NCBI GenBank assembly: GCA_947494565.1 | Contig: CANLVG010000005.1 | Location: 310,001 to 374,000 of the forward strand | DNA length: 64,000 nt | Direction of reading: 5' to 3' | Source: an uncultured Flavobacteriaceae bacterium | GTDB taxonomy: Bacteria > Bacteroidota > Bacteroidia > Flavobacteriales > Flavobacteriaceae | Shown here: piece after piece, positions 34,994 through 44,171 of the stretch | How the letters are laid out: every line of letters starts with the position of its first letter | Position numbering within the stretch: position 1 is the first letter of the stretch | Program-made: the position numbers and the translations under genes | Notes under the pieces: generated by a model | Database searches by the model: none | The model's input: only the letters and a program-made list of their open reading frames with translations | Told to the model about the DNA's origin: nothing

Positions 34994-35124
34994 AGAAAAT
35001 CAACAGACTGGTTCGGATTTCTACTCACCACATGTACTTTGTCCTTTTCGTTGATTCTAATCATAAAGACCCCATCTTGGGTCTCAAAAGAGTTTCGTAT
35101 GCTAAATTCTGATAAGATGGTCAA
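34990..35124 (-). CDS. Possible 44-residue small protein
   Basis: A short frame reads from a TTG at 35124, directly after the TAA of the 35125 gene, to a TAG at 34990, overlapping the MFS stop by 4 bp. The translation looks protein-like (FETQDGVFMIRINEKDKV followed by HVVSRN). Start TTG is common in this genome, and the zero spacing would allow translational coupling. An inner ATG would give only 24 residues. Without comparison I hold this at low confidence. Confidence 0.3.
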   Translation of the reverse strand: MTILSEFSIRNSFETQDGVFMIRINEKDKVHVVSRNPNQSVDFL

Positions 35125-35796
35125 TTATTTTACCTCCAATCCTGTGAAGTACAACTTAAAGGAGCCATCTCCTGTTTGGTGCATAGTTGCTACTTTAAGC
35201 CCCTTCGTCTCTTCATAAGTTTCAAAAGAGGTAATCAATGACGGTTCTTTTTGATTGGCTTTTCGAAAGACCCATTCTCGAATGATATAATCCTCACCAA
35301 AGTAAAAATCATAGGCGTCACCGGGAGTATATCCGCCCTCCGAACCATATGCAATAGTCAATTTCTGCATGGGCTTTTTGCTTATGGGTGCTTCTGAAAC
35401 CAGTATATGTTCGTGGGTGACATTGTCTGCATCCCATTGGAGTTGAAAAGGGGCAAGAAGCCAGAATTTATCATTGATGAACCCTCCGTTGGTCTTGTAG
35501 GCCACACTATCCATGTCGGCCCAATTATAGGTTAGGGTTTTTTCGGGGGTTATGGCAGTGATGTCATTGGTTCTTGGTTTCCATATCCAAGTGCGCTCAA
35601 AATGACTGGTATCACGGTCAACGTTAAAAGTAAACTTGATTTCCTTTACATTGCCCCAATTCTGAAAACCATGGGCGTTGGCTACTTTTTCTAGAATACC
35701 TTCTTCTTGGGTCAAGTTCTTGACCACTTTCTTGGTTAGTATAAAACTGGTGGTGGTTACGAAAACAACCAGAGCGAAGGGTACGATTTTTTTCAT
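35125..35796 (-). CDS. Secreted protein of unknown function
   Basis: A 223-residue protein with an N-terminal hydrophobic segment (IVPFALVVFVTTTSFIL). The rest is beta-rich with many aromatic residues (TWIWKPRTNDITAITP, FWLLAPFQLQWDADN, YDFYFGEDYIIREWVFRK), consistent with a LolA/LolB-like half-barrel that binds lipid; this is a guess from strand pattern. I do not recognise a family. A promoter with both elements lies just upstream at 35813-35846. Confidence 0.8.
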   Translation of the reverse strand: MKKIVPFALVVFVTTTSFILTKKVVKNLTQEEGILEKVANAHGFQNWGNVKEIKFTFNVDRDTSHFERTWIWKPRTNDITAITPEKTLTYNWADMDSVAYKTNGGFINDKFWLLAPFQLQWDADNVTHEHILVSEAPISKKPMQKLTIAYGSEGGYTPGDAYDFYFGEDYIIREWVFRKANQKEPSLITSFETYEETKGLKVATMHQTGDGSFKLYFTGLEVK

Positions 35797-35812
35797 GATT
35801 CCTGAATTTAAT

Positions 35813-35846
35813 CAAATATAACTGCTTTTACCCACCTAATTTTCAA
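35813..35846 (-). promoter_or_regulatory. Promoter for the 35125 gene
   Basis: On the minus strand TTG (35846-35844), 23 bp, then TATATTTG (35820-35813). Spacing is within the Bacteroidota range. Start of transcription would fall about 10 nt before the ATG at 35796. Confidence 0.6.
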
Positions 35847-35953
35847 ATGGGGGCTTTTTTGAGCAACAAGTTCGTTTCTTTCTTAAAATACCGCAGTAGG
35901 AAGATGGTATCCTCGAGTTAAGGTAAAGTCTAAGTAAAGACTTTTTGATAGCC

Positions 35954-35989
35954 TTGCACAGGGAGTATCCGATTATTTCCTTAATTTTG
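35954..35989 (+). promoter_or_regulatory. Candidate promoter for clpP
   Basis: TTG at 35954-35956 and TAATTTTG at 35982-35989; the 25-bp spacing is slightly long. It lies inside the upstream extension of the clpP frame, which supports the downstream start at 36011. Confidence 0.45.
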
Positions 35990-36010
35990 AAGCCTAACAA
36001 AAATCTAACA

Positions 36011-36559
36011 ATGAGCGCTAAAAAAGGAAAAGTACAAGCAGCGATAGATGAAAAATTATTGGAAGAAAGAAAGGTATTTCTTTGGGGAATGGTCGACGAT
36101 GACTCGGCCAAACATGTAATCGATCGTTTGTTGTATCTAGATATGCAGAACAACAAGGAGATTCAACTGTTCATTAATAGCCCAGGAGGTTATGTGACTT
36201 CGGGTTTTGCAATGTATGATACAATTAAGTCCTTGAAGAGCCCGGTATCGACTATATGCACCGGATTGGCCGCTTCAATGGGTTCTATATTACTATCTGT
36301 CGGTAAAAAGGGAAGACGTTTCATTCAACCACATGCTCAAGTGATGATTCATCAGCCGAGTGGAGGAGCGCGCGGGCAAGCGTCGAATATTGAAATTCAA
36401 GCAAAGGAAATCATAAAGACCAAAGAATTAAGTGCCCAGATATTAGCTGATAACTGTGGCCAGAAATTTGAGAAAGTACTGAAGGATTTCGATCGTGATT
36501 ATTGGATGAACGCGGCTGAATCAGTTGAATATGGAATTGTGGATGGAATTCTAGAGTAA
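36011..36559 (+). CDS. clpP: ATP-dependent Clp protease proteolytic subunit
   Basis: Serine peptidase subunit that degrades unfolded proteins with a Clp ATPase. The 182-residue product has the catalytic triad in family contexts: Ser89 in GLAASMGSILLS, His114 in QVMIHQPSGG, and Asp163 in DFDRDYWMNA. FINSPGGYVTSG is the oxyanion-side glycine motif. No tig or clpX gene is adjacent, so this is probably a second, stand-alone ClpP. The frame continues back to a TTG at 35945 but ATG 36011 gives the normal length. Confidence 0.94.
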   Translation: MSAKKGKVQAAIDEKLLEERKVFLWGMVDDDSAKHVIDRLLYLDMQNNKEIQLFINSPGGYVTSGFAMYDTIKSLKSPVSTICTGLAASMGSILLSVGKKGRRFIQPHAQVMIHQPSGGARGQASNIEIQAKEIIKTKELSAQILADNCGQKFEKVLKDFDRDYWMNAAESVEYGIVDGILE

Positions 36560-36582
36560 CAACTCTTCATTATTTACATATC

Positions 36583-36622
36583 AAAAAGCCCTCTCCAAGA
36601 TTCCTTGTTGAGGGCTTTTTTT
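36583..36622. terminator. Bidirectional terminator between clpP and the OmpA gene
   Basis: AAAAAGCCCTC ... GAGGGCTTTTTTT with an inner CAAG/CTTG pairing. A and T runs on both sides let it serve clpP (plus) and the convergent OmpA-like gene (minus). Confidence 0.85.
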
Positions 36623-36641
36623 AAACACACATGGAAAAAAA

Positions 36642-38586
36642 CTATTTTAGTGCAACTCCTTCTTTAATCTGTAAAATCGGGAATTCAGTTCTTCTATTCA
36701 GTTCCAGTTCTTCCGCGGAACAGTCTTTTTGATCGGTGCAACTATTTACGGGCATTCGCTTGCCAAAACCTTTGTACGAGATAATATGCTCAATAGGAAC
36801 TCCGTTCGCGATGAGATATTCGTAGGTAGATTTCGCTCTTGCCTCCGATAATTTGTCATTATATACATGGCTCCCGATCGGGTCGGTATGAGCTTCCAAC
36901 TTGATAATCATATCCGGATAGGTTTTCGTCATCAATTTGACTACTTTATTTAACTCGGTAGCTGCATCCGGTCGGATATCACTTTGGTCGAAATCGAAAT
37001 AGATTTTGTTCAAATTGGCCAACAGTTTTAGGTCTAGAACCGGTTGTAAAACGATATCCCTTCGCATCATTTTTGTTTGGGGCGAAGTATGATAAGTGTT
37101 GAAGAATTGTGTCTCGGTCGGGTGGGTATTCCTAGACGCTTCAATACGATAATTGGACTTTCTATTCACGGGAAGTCTGTAGTACCCATTCGAGTCGGTC
37201 GTCGTTTCCATGACCAAGGTCTTAGTTCGTTGATCGAATAGTTTTATGCGAACATTATCTAGGGGCTGGTTGTTGACTCCATCGCTAACGAAGCCTTCCA
37301 TATCTAAAGCCGGCGTGAATTTGAACTCATAAATATCGTCACTACCGACACCGCCCTCTCTATTGGAACTTACATAGCCCGTAATTCCGTTTTTATGCCC
37401 GTAAAATGCGAAATCGTCCGCGGGACTGTTCAAGGGATACCCCAAGTTAATAACGTCTATTACTTCGCCTTTTTCATTTGAAATGGTTGAGAAAACATCT
37501 AATTGACCATAACCAACGTGCCCATCCGAAGAGAAGAACAATTTGTTTTCCGTATTTATGAATGGAAACATTTCATTACCCTCCGTATTTATGACTGGCC
37601 CTGCATTTATGGGGTTTCCAATTCCACCTCGTTCGTGAATTTCAGAATAGTAGATATCAGTCCCGCCAAACCCGCCTGGTCGGTCCGATGTATAGTAAAT
37701 TCTTTTTCGGTCTGGTGTGATGGTTGGATGTCCGGTCGAGTGGTAATCGCTATTGATTCGTAAACTGCGGTCTACCTTCCATTGGTCATGATTTTTAATC
37801 GCGGTAAAAATCTTTAAATTGATTTCGTGCTCTGCGCCGTAGGCTTTCTTTTTTTTATAATAGTTATTTCTTGTGAAGTAGATAATCGTATCGTTTTTAT
37901 AATCGGTAGAGCATACCAGATTACTCTCATGGAATTTCGTGTTTACATCTCCTTTTATTTTTTTCGGTCTGGAGAGCGGATCATCTTCTCGAACCACAAA
38001 GAGATCCAACCATGGCTGGTCATTCCAGCCGTAAGAGCCTCCGTTTACTTCATCCGTTCTGGAAGAAGCGAAAAAGAAATCACCTCCTCTGGTAAATGCC
38101 CCAAAATCACTCTGCTCAGAATTGAAGTGAACGGGTTTTACCTCGTATCGCTGTCTACTGTTAAATACAATAGAAGCTAAATTGCCATCTTTAAGAAAGC
38201 GTTTCAGACGCGAATCGTTCTTATTGTACTTCTTGTATAGTTTTAGCCATTTCGCTGATTGTTTTCGTTGTCCATTGGCATATAGGGCCATGGCGTACTT
38301 AAATAAGTAATCAGGTGGTAAACTGGCATCATTGATAGTCATCTGAAAATGTGGAATTGACTTCTTGAATTCCCGAAGTAAAAGATAGCATTCCGCTAAT
38401 TGGCGATTCGCATGTTCCGGATTCAAATTACCCTTCAGCATTTTCTGATATTCAGGAATAGCTTTAGCATAGTCAAATTGTCCAAAATAGTAATCTCCCT
38501 TTTTTTTGCGCATTGTACTGTGCACTTATCAGTTGAATTGATAGGAGGAACACTGACAGCATTGTATATGGTTTTCTGTAACTCAT
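36642..38586 (-). CDS. OmpA/PorE-like T9SS protein, apparent frameshift at signal-peptide junction
   Basis: The main frame (38525 to 36642, 627 codons) has TPR-like repeats at the N-terminus (KAIPEYQKMLKGNLNPEHAN), a PD40-type beta-propeller (HPTITPDRKRIYYTSDRPGG, about residues 110-400), a carboxypeptidase-regulatory-like domain (about 400-490), and a C-terminal OmpA peptidoglycan-binding domain (IYFDFDQSDIRPDAATELN). It has no signal peptide as it stands. A separate frame starting at ATG 38586 encodes a good signal peptide ending LLSIQLISAQYNAQKKG; removing one A from the eight-A run (T8 at 38500-38507) joins the two perfectly. So the gene is either sequenced with an error, phase-variable, or read by slippage. 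It lies 19 bp after the PorP/SprF gene. Confidence 0.8.
38500..38507 (-). repeat. Eight-A homopolymer at the frameshift
   Basis: A8 in the coding strand (T8 on the plus strand) where the signal-peptide frame and the mature frame of the OmpA-like gene meet. Seven A would keep one reading frame. Such runs are prone to slipped-strand changes, polymerase slippage and sequencing error. Confidence 0.75.
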
Positions 38587-38605
38587 GTATGGTAAATTGT
38601 ATGTG

Positions 38606-39511
38606 TTAAAAGTATCTTGGGGATTTCACGCCGCCTAATCGTCTTTTGAAGAGTTCGTAAATCAAGATGATTTCATGGGTGCCCCCAGTGTAGGGACGAA
38701 TGGTAGCGGTAGGAAGATCATAAGCATAGCCAATTCTGAAATCCCTAGCTACTTGGTAATCCATCATAACCCCGAAATTGGAAGCATCATTAAAACGATA
38801 TGAAGCACCTAACCAGAATTTTTCATTGAAGAGAAAACTGGCTGTAATGTCGTAAGTTGCCGGCGCCCCATTGGTGAATTTGGCGATTATAGTGGGTTTG
38901 AACTTCACTGTTTCGGAAATATCTAGAACGACCCCACCGATGGCATAATAACTATTTCGCTCCAAAGCTTCAAATTCTCCTTCATTCAAATCCGTATTGA
39001 GAATTCGAGGTACAGAGGCACCGATATACCATTTGTTAGAACCAATAAAAGCTCCGGCCCCAAAATTTGGGTTCCAACTGTTGAAATTGGAGTTAAAGAA
39101 AGGGTCGTTAAGATCAGGATTATCAAGCCTGTAATTGGTGAAACCGGCTTTTAGACCGAGCGATAGCTTTACTTCTCGGCCCAGAAGTACGGAATATGAA
39201 AAATCTCCGTAGACATAATTCGTTTTTTCGAACCCGAGTTGATCCCCGATATAAGAGATTCCCAGACCGATATTATCGTTACGTAACGGTGTATGGACGG
39301 ATAAGGTACTGGTCGTCGGATTTCCTTCAAGACCGACCCATTGGTTTCGATGTAGGGCGGTTACATTCAGCGTTTCACGACTTCCTGCATACGCAGGGTT
39401 GACAGAAATTGTATTGTACATATATTGCGTGAACTGGGGTAACTGCTGGGCATATATGCCAGCGCTCATGACCACGAACATCACGCAAGTGAGTTTGATT
39501 GAATTTTCCAT
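38606..39511 (-). CDS. PorP/SprF family T9SS outer-membrane protein
   Basis: A 301-residue outer-membrane beta-barrel protein, signal peptide ending GIYAQ. Typical stretches are LPQFTQYMYNTISVNPAYAG, VTALHRNQWVGLEGNP and LGISYIGDQLGFEK, and the C-terminal strand-rich FRIGYAYDLPTATI. PorP/SprF proteins bind or anchor type B cargo proteins at the cell surface; the cargo here is probably the neighbouring 897-residue protein. Middle gene of a three-gene operon. Confidence 0.94.
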   Translation of the reverse strand: MENSIKLTCVMFVVMSAGIYAQQLPQFTQYMYNTISVNPAYAGSRETLNVTALHRNQWVGLEGNPTTSTLSVHTPLRNDNIGLGISYIGDQLGFEKTNYVYGDFSYSVLLGREVKLSLGLKAGFTNYRLDNPDLNDPFFNSNFNSWNPNFGAGAFIGSNKWYIGASVPRILNTDLNEGEFEALERNSYYAIGGVVLDISETVKFKPTIIAKFTNGAPATYDITASFLFNEKFWLGASYRFNDASNFGVMMDYQVARDFRIGYAYDLPTATIRPYTGGTHEIILIYELFKRRLGGVKSPRYF

Positions 39512-39546
39512 TTGGGGGTGTTTTAAATGTATGTGTGTTTGAACCT

Positions 39547-42240
39547 TTATTTGGTACCTAAATAGATATAACCGTTAATAGGTTTTAAATCGATCCTATT
39601 GCTGATATTGATGATATAGTAGTAGGTGCCCGCAGGAAGAAGGCCATTCGAGCCAAATGAACTTTCAGGCGAAGTGCCGGCCCAATTATTTTGATAATCT
39701 TCAGCTTGATATACTTTCTTGCCCCATCGGTTGAATATCATGACATCGTAGATAAAGAAACAGTCTTCTCCGCCCAATACGGTAAATACATCGTTAATGC
39801 CATCACCATTTGGTGTCACAGTGGTAGAAACCGTGATGTCTTCTTCGTTACAGTCCACACAGTCGGCATTCACTTCTATGATGAATTGGACCAAGTAGGA
39901 ACAACGACCCATTGTCGAGCTATAAGAGATACCATAGGTGCCGGGTTCAAGGTCTGCAGGGTCAAATGTGGTTCCGTTTAGCGTTGCAACTCCTTGGGTG
40001 ACGGTAAATGTTCCATTGGTATCGAAATTTTCTGGCAAATATGATATGAGGTCGATAGGATTGTCGGCAGTACATGCGGTTATCGTACTAATGACTTCTT
40101 CCAATTGCATAATGAAAACGATCTGCTCGAAAGAAGCGGAATTTCCACAGCTATCCGTGACATCCCAAGTTCTAACGATCATGAAGTCACCACTGGTGGT
40201 CGACGGTTCTTCAATCTCCGTAAAGTCGACTTGATAATTTCCGCAACCCCCTGAGAAAGTGAGTTCTGGAACAGCGGGTATCTCATCTCCGCAAGACAAC
40301 ATATATTCCTGTGTATAGTCCTCTACGATAATGACTGACATATCATTGTCAATAATGCTTCCAATGGCCCTATTGTCTAAAATGGTAATCGGGTCACTTG
40401 AGGCAATACTGATTTCAAAGGTTTCCGTGGACTCTGTTAGAAGGTCTTCGATGGTCGGAATGTTCAGTATGGTCGTACCTGTACCTTCCGGAACCGTAAA
40501 ACTGACTAATTGGGTATAATCGGCGTCTGTTGTTGTCTGGTGGGTATAGGCCAAATTCAAGGAGGCATCTTCGGCCAAGAGGTGAGAAGATGTGATGCCG
40601 AATGAAAGGTCGGTTCCTTCATTTCCCGAGGCATCTGCAATAGACAGAACCGGAATAACATAGAGATAAGTTGGGTCATGGTTCCCTAGGCCACAAGCAT
40701 CCACTGTTCCTGAGCTCAAGGTACCGACCATGGCGGGGTTTGTCTCTCCAGTAAAAGTTGCCAAAGCTTGAAGAGCGATTACCACACTACAGGTGACGCA
40801 CTCCTGGTTCACGAACAAATTGAAGTCAAGTGCGTATTCCGGATCGTTTACATCAGTATATCCATCCGCTACAAAAAAGCGCAGTTCCCTTGTTCCATTA
40901 TCGAGCGTATAGGTGACTCCGGGAGGTAACGGATCCGTATTGGCCAACTCTACCTGGGGTGGTAAGGTAAGGGCAATCTCCAGATTTCTGATATTGTCAT
41001 TTCCCACATTCTTCAATCGTATCTCCACCGGTGCGGTGTCTCCCGGATCGAAAGTGGCCCCGACGACACTGGTAGTGAAGTTGAGAGCCCCTAGACTGGG
41101 TTCAAAGATCTCTACACTTAGGCCTAGAAGGTAAAGACCATAAGTCTCTTGATTTGAGGTCATGCGTACCGTTGCAGAGGTTTGGTCGTTATCTATAAGC
41201 TGATTCCCATTATTAGCGAGTTCGAACAACGCCGCATCATATCCGAGTGTATTGGTGCTGGTGGGGTTACGATCCAAAAATTGATTCCCATTAACGGTGA
41301 TCTTACTATTAAAGAAGTTATTCGCATCGCGTTGGGTGGTTGAGAGTGATGCCCAGTTACCATTGGTGTCCAAAATCTGGAGTTGATCCCCCGAAATACC
41401 ACGATCACCCTCAAGAGAGCCTATCAACATATTCGCGTTAACCGGACCATTTGGAACGGTCTGGAAACCGTCAAACAAGATATCAAATGAATTAGAGCTC
41501 TGAGTAATGTTGGCATAGCCGTCGAAAAGGGTAATATTCCTTCGTTTTAATTGAGGGCTCTCATAAATGAACACGATTTGCCAGCCACCTGAAGTACCCG
41601 TGTTACCCCCATCATCATGAGAAAAAAGATCTCCCTCGGTGGCCTTGACATTGGCCACTTGATAAGTGCCATAAGGGCTAGCGGTTTCCTGTACCAATGA
41701 GGTAATATCCTTTATGCCGATGTATGGATCGTTTACGAAATGTGCCGCACGTCCATCGTAGATCAGTTCATCCGCGGTCAGCATAGTATAAATACTTGTA
41801 CCGGGCAGCATCAATTTCACCTGATTAGAAGGCCAGTTGACTTCAGTTCCGCCGTTGCCGGTCAAATTTCCCGAACTGTCAACACCATATTCTTTATTTG
41901 CGGCAGCCCAATATAAAAAGGCTTTTTTAATGCTCAGGCAAGCACTTGAAGGTGCAGGGTTTACCAAATTGGCGCTACTCGAGTTGAAGGTGGTCGGATC
42001 TGAGTCGATGTCGACATAGGTAGAGGCCAAAAAGTGGTTATCACTAGTACCTGTATAGTCCAGCGTCGCGTGTTCTGAAACCATATTGTTGGCAATCATG
42101 ACAAAATCACCATTGACAGCATCTGAAAATCTAGGACTGAAGGTGCGTTGAATCTGTGCTACCGCAGTAGAGGACGAAATGGCACAGATAATGAACAGAA
42201 AAGACCTTAAGAAGTTCTTACTTGAGGTATAATTGTGCAT
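39547..42240 (-). CDS. Large T9SS type B cargo protein with Calx-beta and HYR-like domains
   Basis: An 897-residue secreted protein, signal peptide ending TAVAQ. Order: an N-terminal conserved region (SPRFSDAVNGDFVMIANNMV, AFLYWAAANKEYG) up to about residue 380; a DUF11-like repeat (VGNDNIRNLEIALTLPPQVE); a Calx-beta domain at about 537-635 (SGNEGTDLSFGITSSHLL, NIPTIEDLLTESTETFEISI); an HYR-like domain (DYTQEYMLSCGDEIPAVPEL); and a type B sorting domain from about residue 800 (VTPNGDGINDVFTV, MIFNRWGKKVYQAEDYQNNW). SprB-like gliding adhesins have a similar gene neighbourhood with PorP/SprF, though this protein is much shorter. Confidence 0.92.
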   Translation of the reverse strand: MHNYTSSKNFLRSFLFIICAISSSTAVAQIQRTFSPRFSDAVNGDFVMIANNMVSEHATLDYTGTSDNHFLASTYVDIDSDPTTFNSSSANLVNPAPSSACLSIKKAFLYWAAANKEYGVDSSGNLTGNGGTEVNWPSNQVKLMLPGTSIYTMLTADELIYDGRAAHFVNDPYIGIKDITSLVQETASPYGTYQVANVKATEGDLFSHDDGGNTGTSGGWQIVFIYESPQLKRRNITLFDGYANITQSSNSFDILFDGFQTVPNGPVNANMLIGSLEGDRGISGDQLQILDTNGNWASLSTTQRDANNFFNSKITVNGNQFLDRNPTSTNTLGYDAALFELANNGNQLIDNDQTSATVRMTSNQETYGLYLLGLSVEIFEPSLGALNFTTSVVGATFDPGDTAPVEIRLKNVGNDNIRNLEIALTLPPQVELANTDPLPPGVTYTLDNGTRELRFFVADGYTDVNDPEYALDFNLFVNQECVTCSVVIALQALATFTGETNPAMVGTLSSGTVDACGLGNHDPTYLYVIPVLSIADASGNEGTDLSFGITSSHLLAEDASLNLAYTHQTTTDADYTQLVSFTVPEGTGTTILNIPTIEDLLTESTETFEISIASSDPITILDNRAIGSIIDNDMSVIIVEDYTQEYMLSCGDEIPAVPELTFSGGCGNYQVDFTEIEEPSTTSGDFMIVRTWDVTDSCGNSASFEQIVFIMQLEEVISTITACTADNPIDLISYLPENFDTNGTFTVTQGVATLNGTTFDPADLEPGTYGISYSSTMGRCSYLVQFIIEVNADCVDCNEEDITVSTTVTPNGDGINDVFTVLGGEDCFFIYDVMIFNRWGKKVYQAEDYQNNWAGTSPESSFGSNGLLPAGTYYYIINISNRIDLKPINGYIYLGTK

Positions 42241-42829
42241 AGGCTCATGTTTAAGTTCAAATTACAGCTCAGGTATTCCTTTGCTTTGATTTGGGTATAA
42301 GATTTGGGACATGAACCTTATTAATTACTCGTCAAAGAAACTTCAATAGGGTACAAAGGCATACTTTACTGGCTAAAAAGACCTGTTTTTTCGATTATGG
42401 ACTACAAAATCGGTAAAGTGTGAAATTTGTGGGGCAACCGTTTCTGGGAAAAAGACCCTAGAGCCCGGTAAATGGATTAAAACTAGCTACGAATGAGTAA
42501 GTTATGATCTTGATGCTGCTGTCTGAAAATACCATATTGTAGTGAGAAATATAGCGCGGACTGTTGAGTTCAACTAAAAATTCCTACAAAAAAAGTCCTT
42601 CACAATCGTGTTGTGAAGGACTTTTTGGAATATATATAGACGCTCTCGCGGAATGTTCAATATATTTACGCGACAAAGGTGTTTCATAGACGTTCACCTA
42701 TCGTTAAAAAAGTATTAAATGCGTTTTAAGGTTTAGGAGACCTGTTTGCTCAATTCGCTTTAAGATGGATAAATCATTCAAATAGGCTTTTTGATTTTTT
42801 TGAGAATCTACAGCTGATAAACAGCACTT
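42241..42829. other. 588-bp gap between the T9SS operon and kmo
   Basis: No coding frame of note on either strand and no full-match promoter. It contains a very strong terminator-like hairpin at 42588-42626, which no annotated gene needs, so an unannotated short RNA is possible (see findings). The rest is AT-rich with no repeats I can support. Confidence 0.5.
42588..42626. terminator. Orphan strong hairpin terminator
   Basis: AAAAAGTCCTTCACAA, five-base loop TCGTG, TTGTGAAGGACTTTTT: perfect 16-bp arms with an A run before and a T run after, so it can act in both directions. It lies between divergent genes, with nothing identified upstream of it on either strand. Confidence 0.8.
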
Positions 42830-44170
42830 ATGATACAGACTTCAAAGAACATTGCCATTATCGGTTCAGGATTAGTTGGCTCACTTTTGGCTATTTACCT
42901 AAAAAAACTGGGACATCAAATTACTGTTTTCGATAGAAGACCGGATATCAGGAATGTGGAGTTTTCCGGTCGTTCCATAAACCTGGCGATGAGCAATAGG
43001 GGTTGGCGCGCTCTAAAAGAGGTAGGTCTTGAAGATGAAATCAAAAAAATCGCAATCCCTCTTGATAAGAGGGCAATGCACGTCATCGATAAAGAGGTGT
43101 ACTACCAGAAATATGGGAAGGACGGGGAGGCTATTTGGTCGATTTCTCGAGGTGTTTTAAACCGAAAGATGATCGACTTGGCAGAAGGTAAGGGAGTGGA
43201 ATTTAGGTTTGAGGAAAAAGTATGGGATGTAGAACTTCCGGAGGCCAAGTTATTTACGGGGGAAACGGAAAAAGGAGAGTGGAAAGAATATCAATATGAT
43301 ATGATATTCGGATGTGACGGGGCCTTCTCTAGGGTACGTCATAAAATGCAAAGGCGCAGCCGATTTGACTATTCGCAGGACTTTATCGATGTGGGATATA
43401 AGGAATTGACCATTCCGCCAAATGCGGATGGCACTCATAAATTGGAGAAAAACTCATTTCATATTTGGCCCAGGGGAAATTTCATGTTCATCGCCATGCC
43501 CAATCTCGATGGTAGCTTTACCTGTACACTTTTTATGCCTTTTGAAGGCGAAGTGTCCTTTGAGGGCATTACTACGGAGGAAGAGGCCAAAACCTTTTTC
43601 AAAACCTATTTTCCGAATGTTACAAAGGATATCGAAAACTTGACCAGGGATTTTTTCAAAAACCCTACTAGTGCCATGGTAACGATGAAATGCTACCCTT
43701 GGACATATTGGGACAAGGTTGCCCTAGTCGGGGATTCTGCCCATGCCATTGTACCTTTCTATGGACAAGGAATGAATGCCGGATTTGAAGACATTTTCAT
43801 ACTTCATAAAATCATTGCAAAACATGGGAACGACTGGGAGGCTATCTTTCAGGAGTATCAGAAAGAACGGAAGCCCAACGCGGATGCCATTGCTGAATTA
43901 AGTTATCGGAACTTTATTGAAATGAGCAGTAAAACGGCCGACCCCAAGTTCTTGTTGCAAAAAAAAATCGAAAAGCACTTTGCGTCGAAATATCCTGAGA
44001 AATGGATTCCCGCATATTCTCGTGTTACATTTTCAGAGCGTCCTTATTCGGAGGCTTTGGCTATTGGAGACCATCAGGAAACTATCATGCAAGAGGTATT
44101 GAAAATACCGGATTTAGCTTTGAAATGGGATAGTGAGGAGGTTGAGAGGGCTATACTAGAATTACTATAG
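42830..44170 (+). CDS. kmo: Kynurenine 3-monooxygenase
   Basis: FAD-dependent aromatic hydroxylase converting kynurenine to 3-hydroxykynurenine with NADPH and oxygen. The 446-residue protein has the Rossmann FAD motif IGSGLVGSLLAIYLKKLG, VFDRRPDIR, SGRSINLAMSNRG, and the second FAD motif GDSAHAIVPFYGQGMNAGFED. A hydrophobic C-terminal membrane tail is absent. It ends 1 bp before the convergent DUF4174 gene. Together with kynU it feeds the 3-hydroxyanthranilate branch. Confidence 0.95.
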   Translation: MIQTSKNIAIIGSGLVGSLLAIYLKKLGHQITVFDRRPDIRNVEFSGRSINLAMSNRGWRALKEVGLEDEIKKIAIPLDKRAMHVIDKEVYYQKYGKDGEAIWSISRGVLNRKMIDLAEGKGVEFRFEEKVWDVELPEAKLFTGETEKGEWKEYQYDMIFGCDGAFSRVRHKMQRRSRFDYSQDFIDVGYKELTIPPNADGTHKLEKNSFHIWPRGNFMFIAMPNLDGSFTCTLFMPFEGEVSFEGITTEEEAKTFFKTYFPNVTKDIENLTRDFFKNPTSAMVTMKCYPWTYWDKVALVGDSAHAIVPFYGQGMNAGFEDIFILHKIIAKHGNDWEAIFQEYQKERKPNADAIAELSYRNFIEMSSKTADPKFLLQKKIEKHFASKYPEKWIPAYSRVTFSERPYSEALAIGDHQETIMQEVLKIPDLALKWDSEEVERAILELL

Positions 44171-44171
44171 A

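Noticed and set aside
35945-36010. clpP start at TTG 35945
   Set aside because: It gives a non-homologous 22-residue extension and includes a candidate promoter; ATG 36011 fits the family length.
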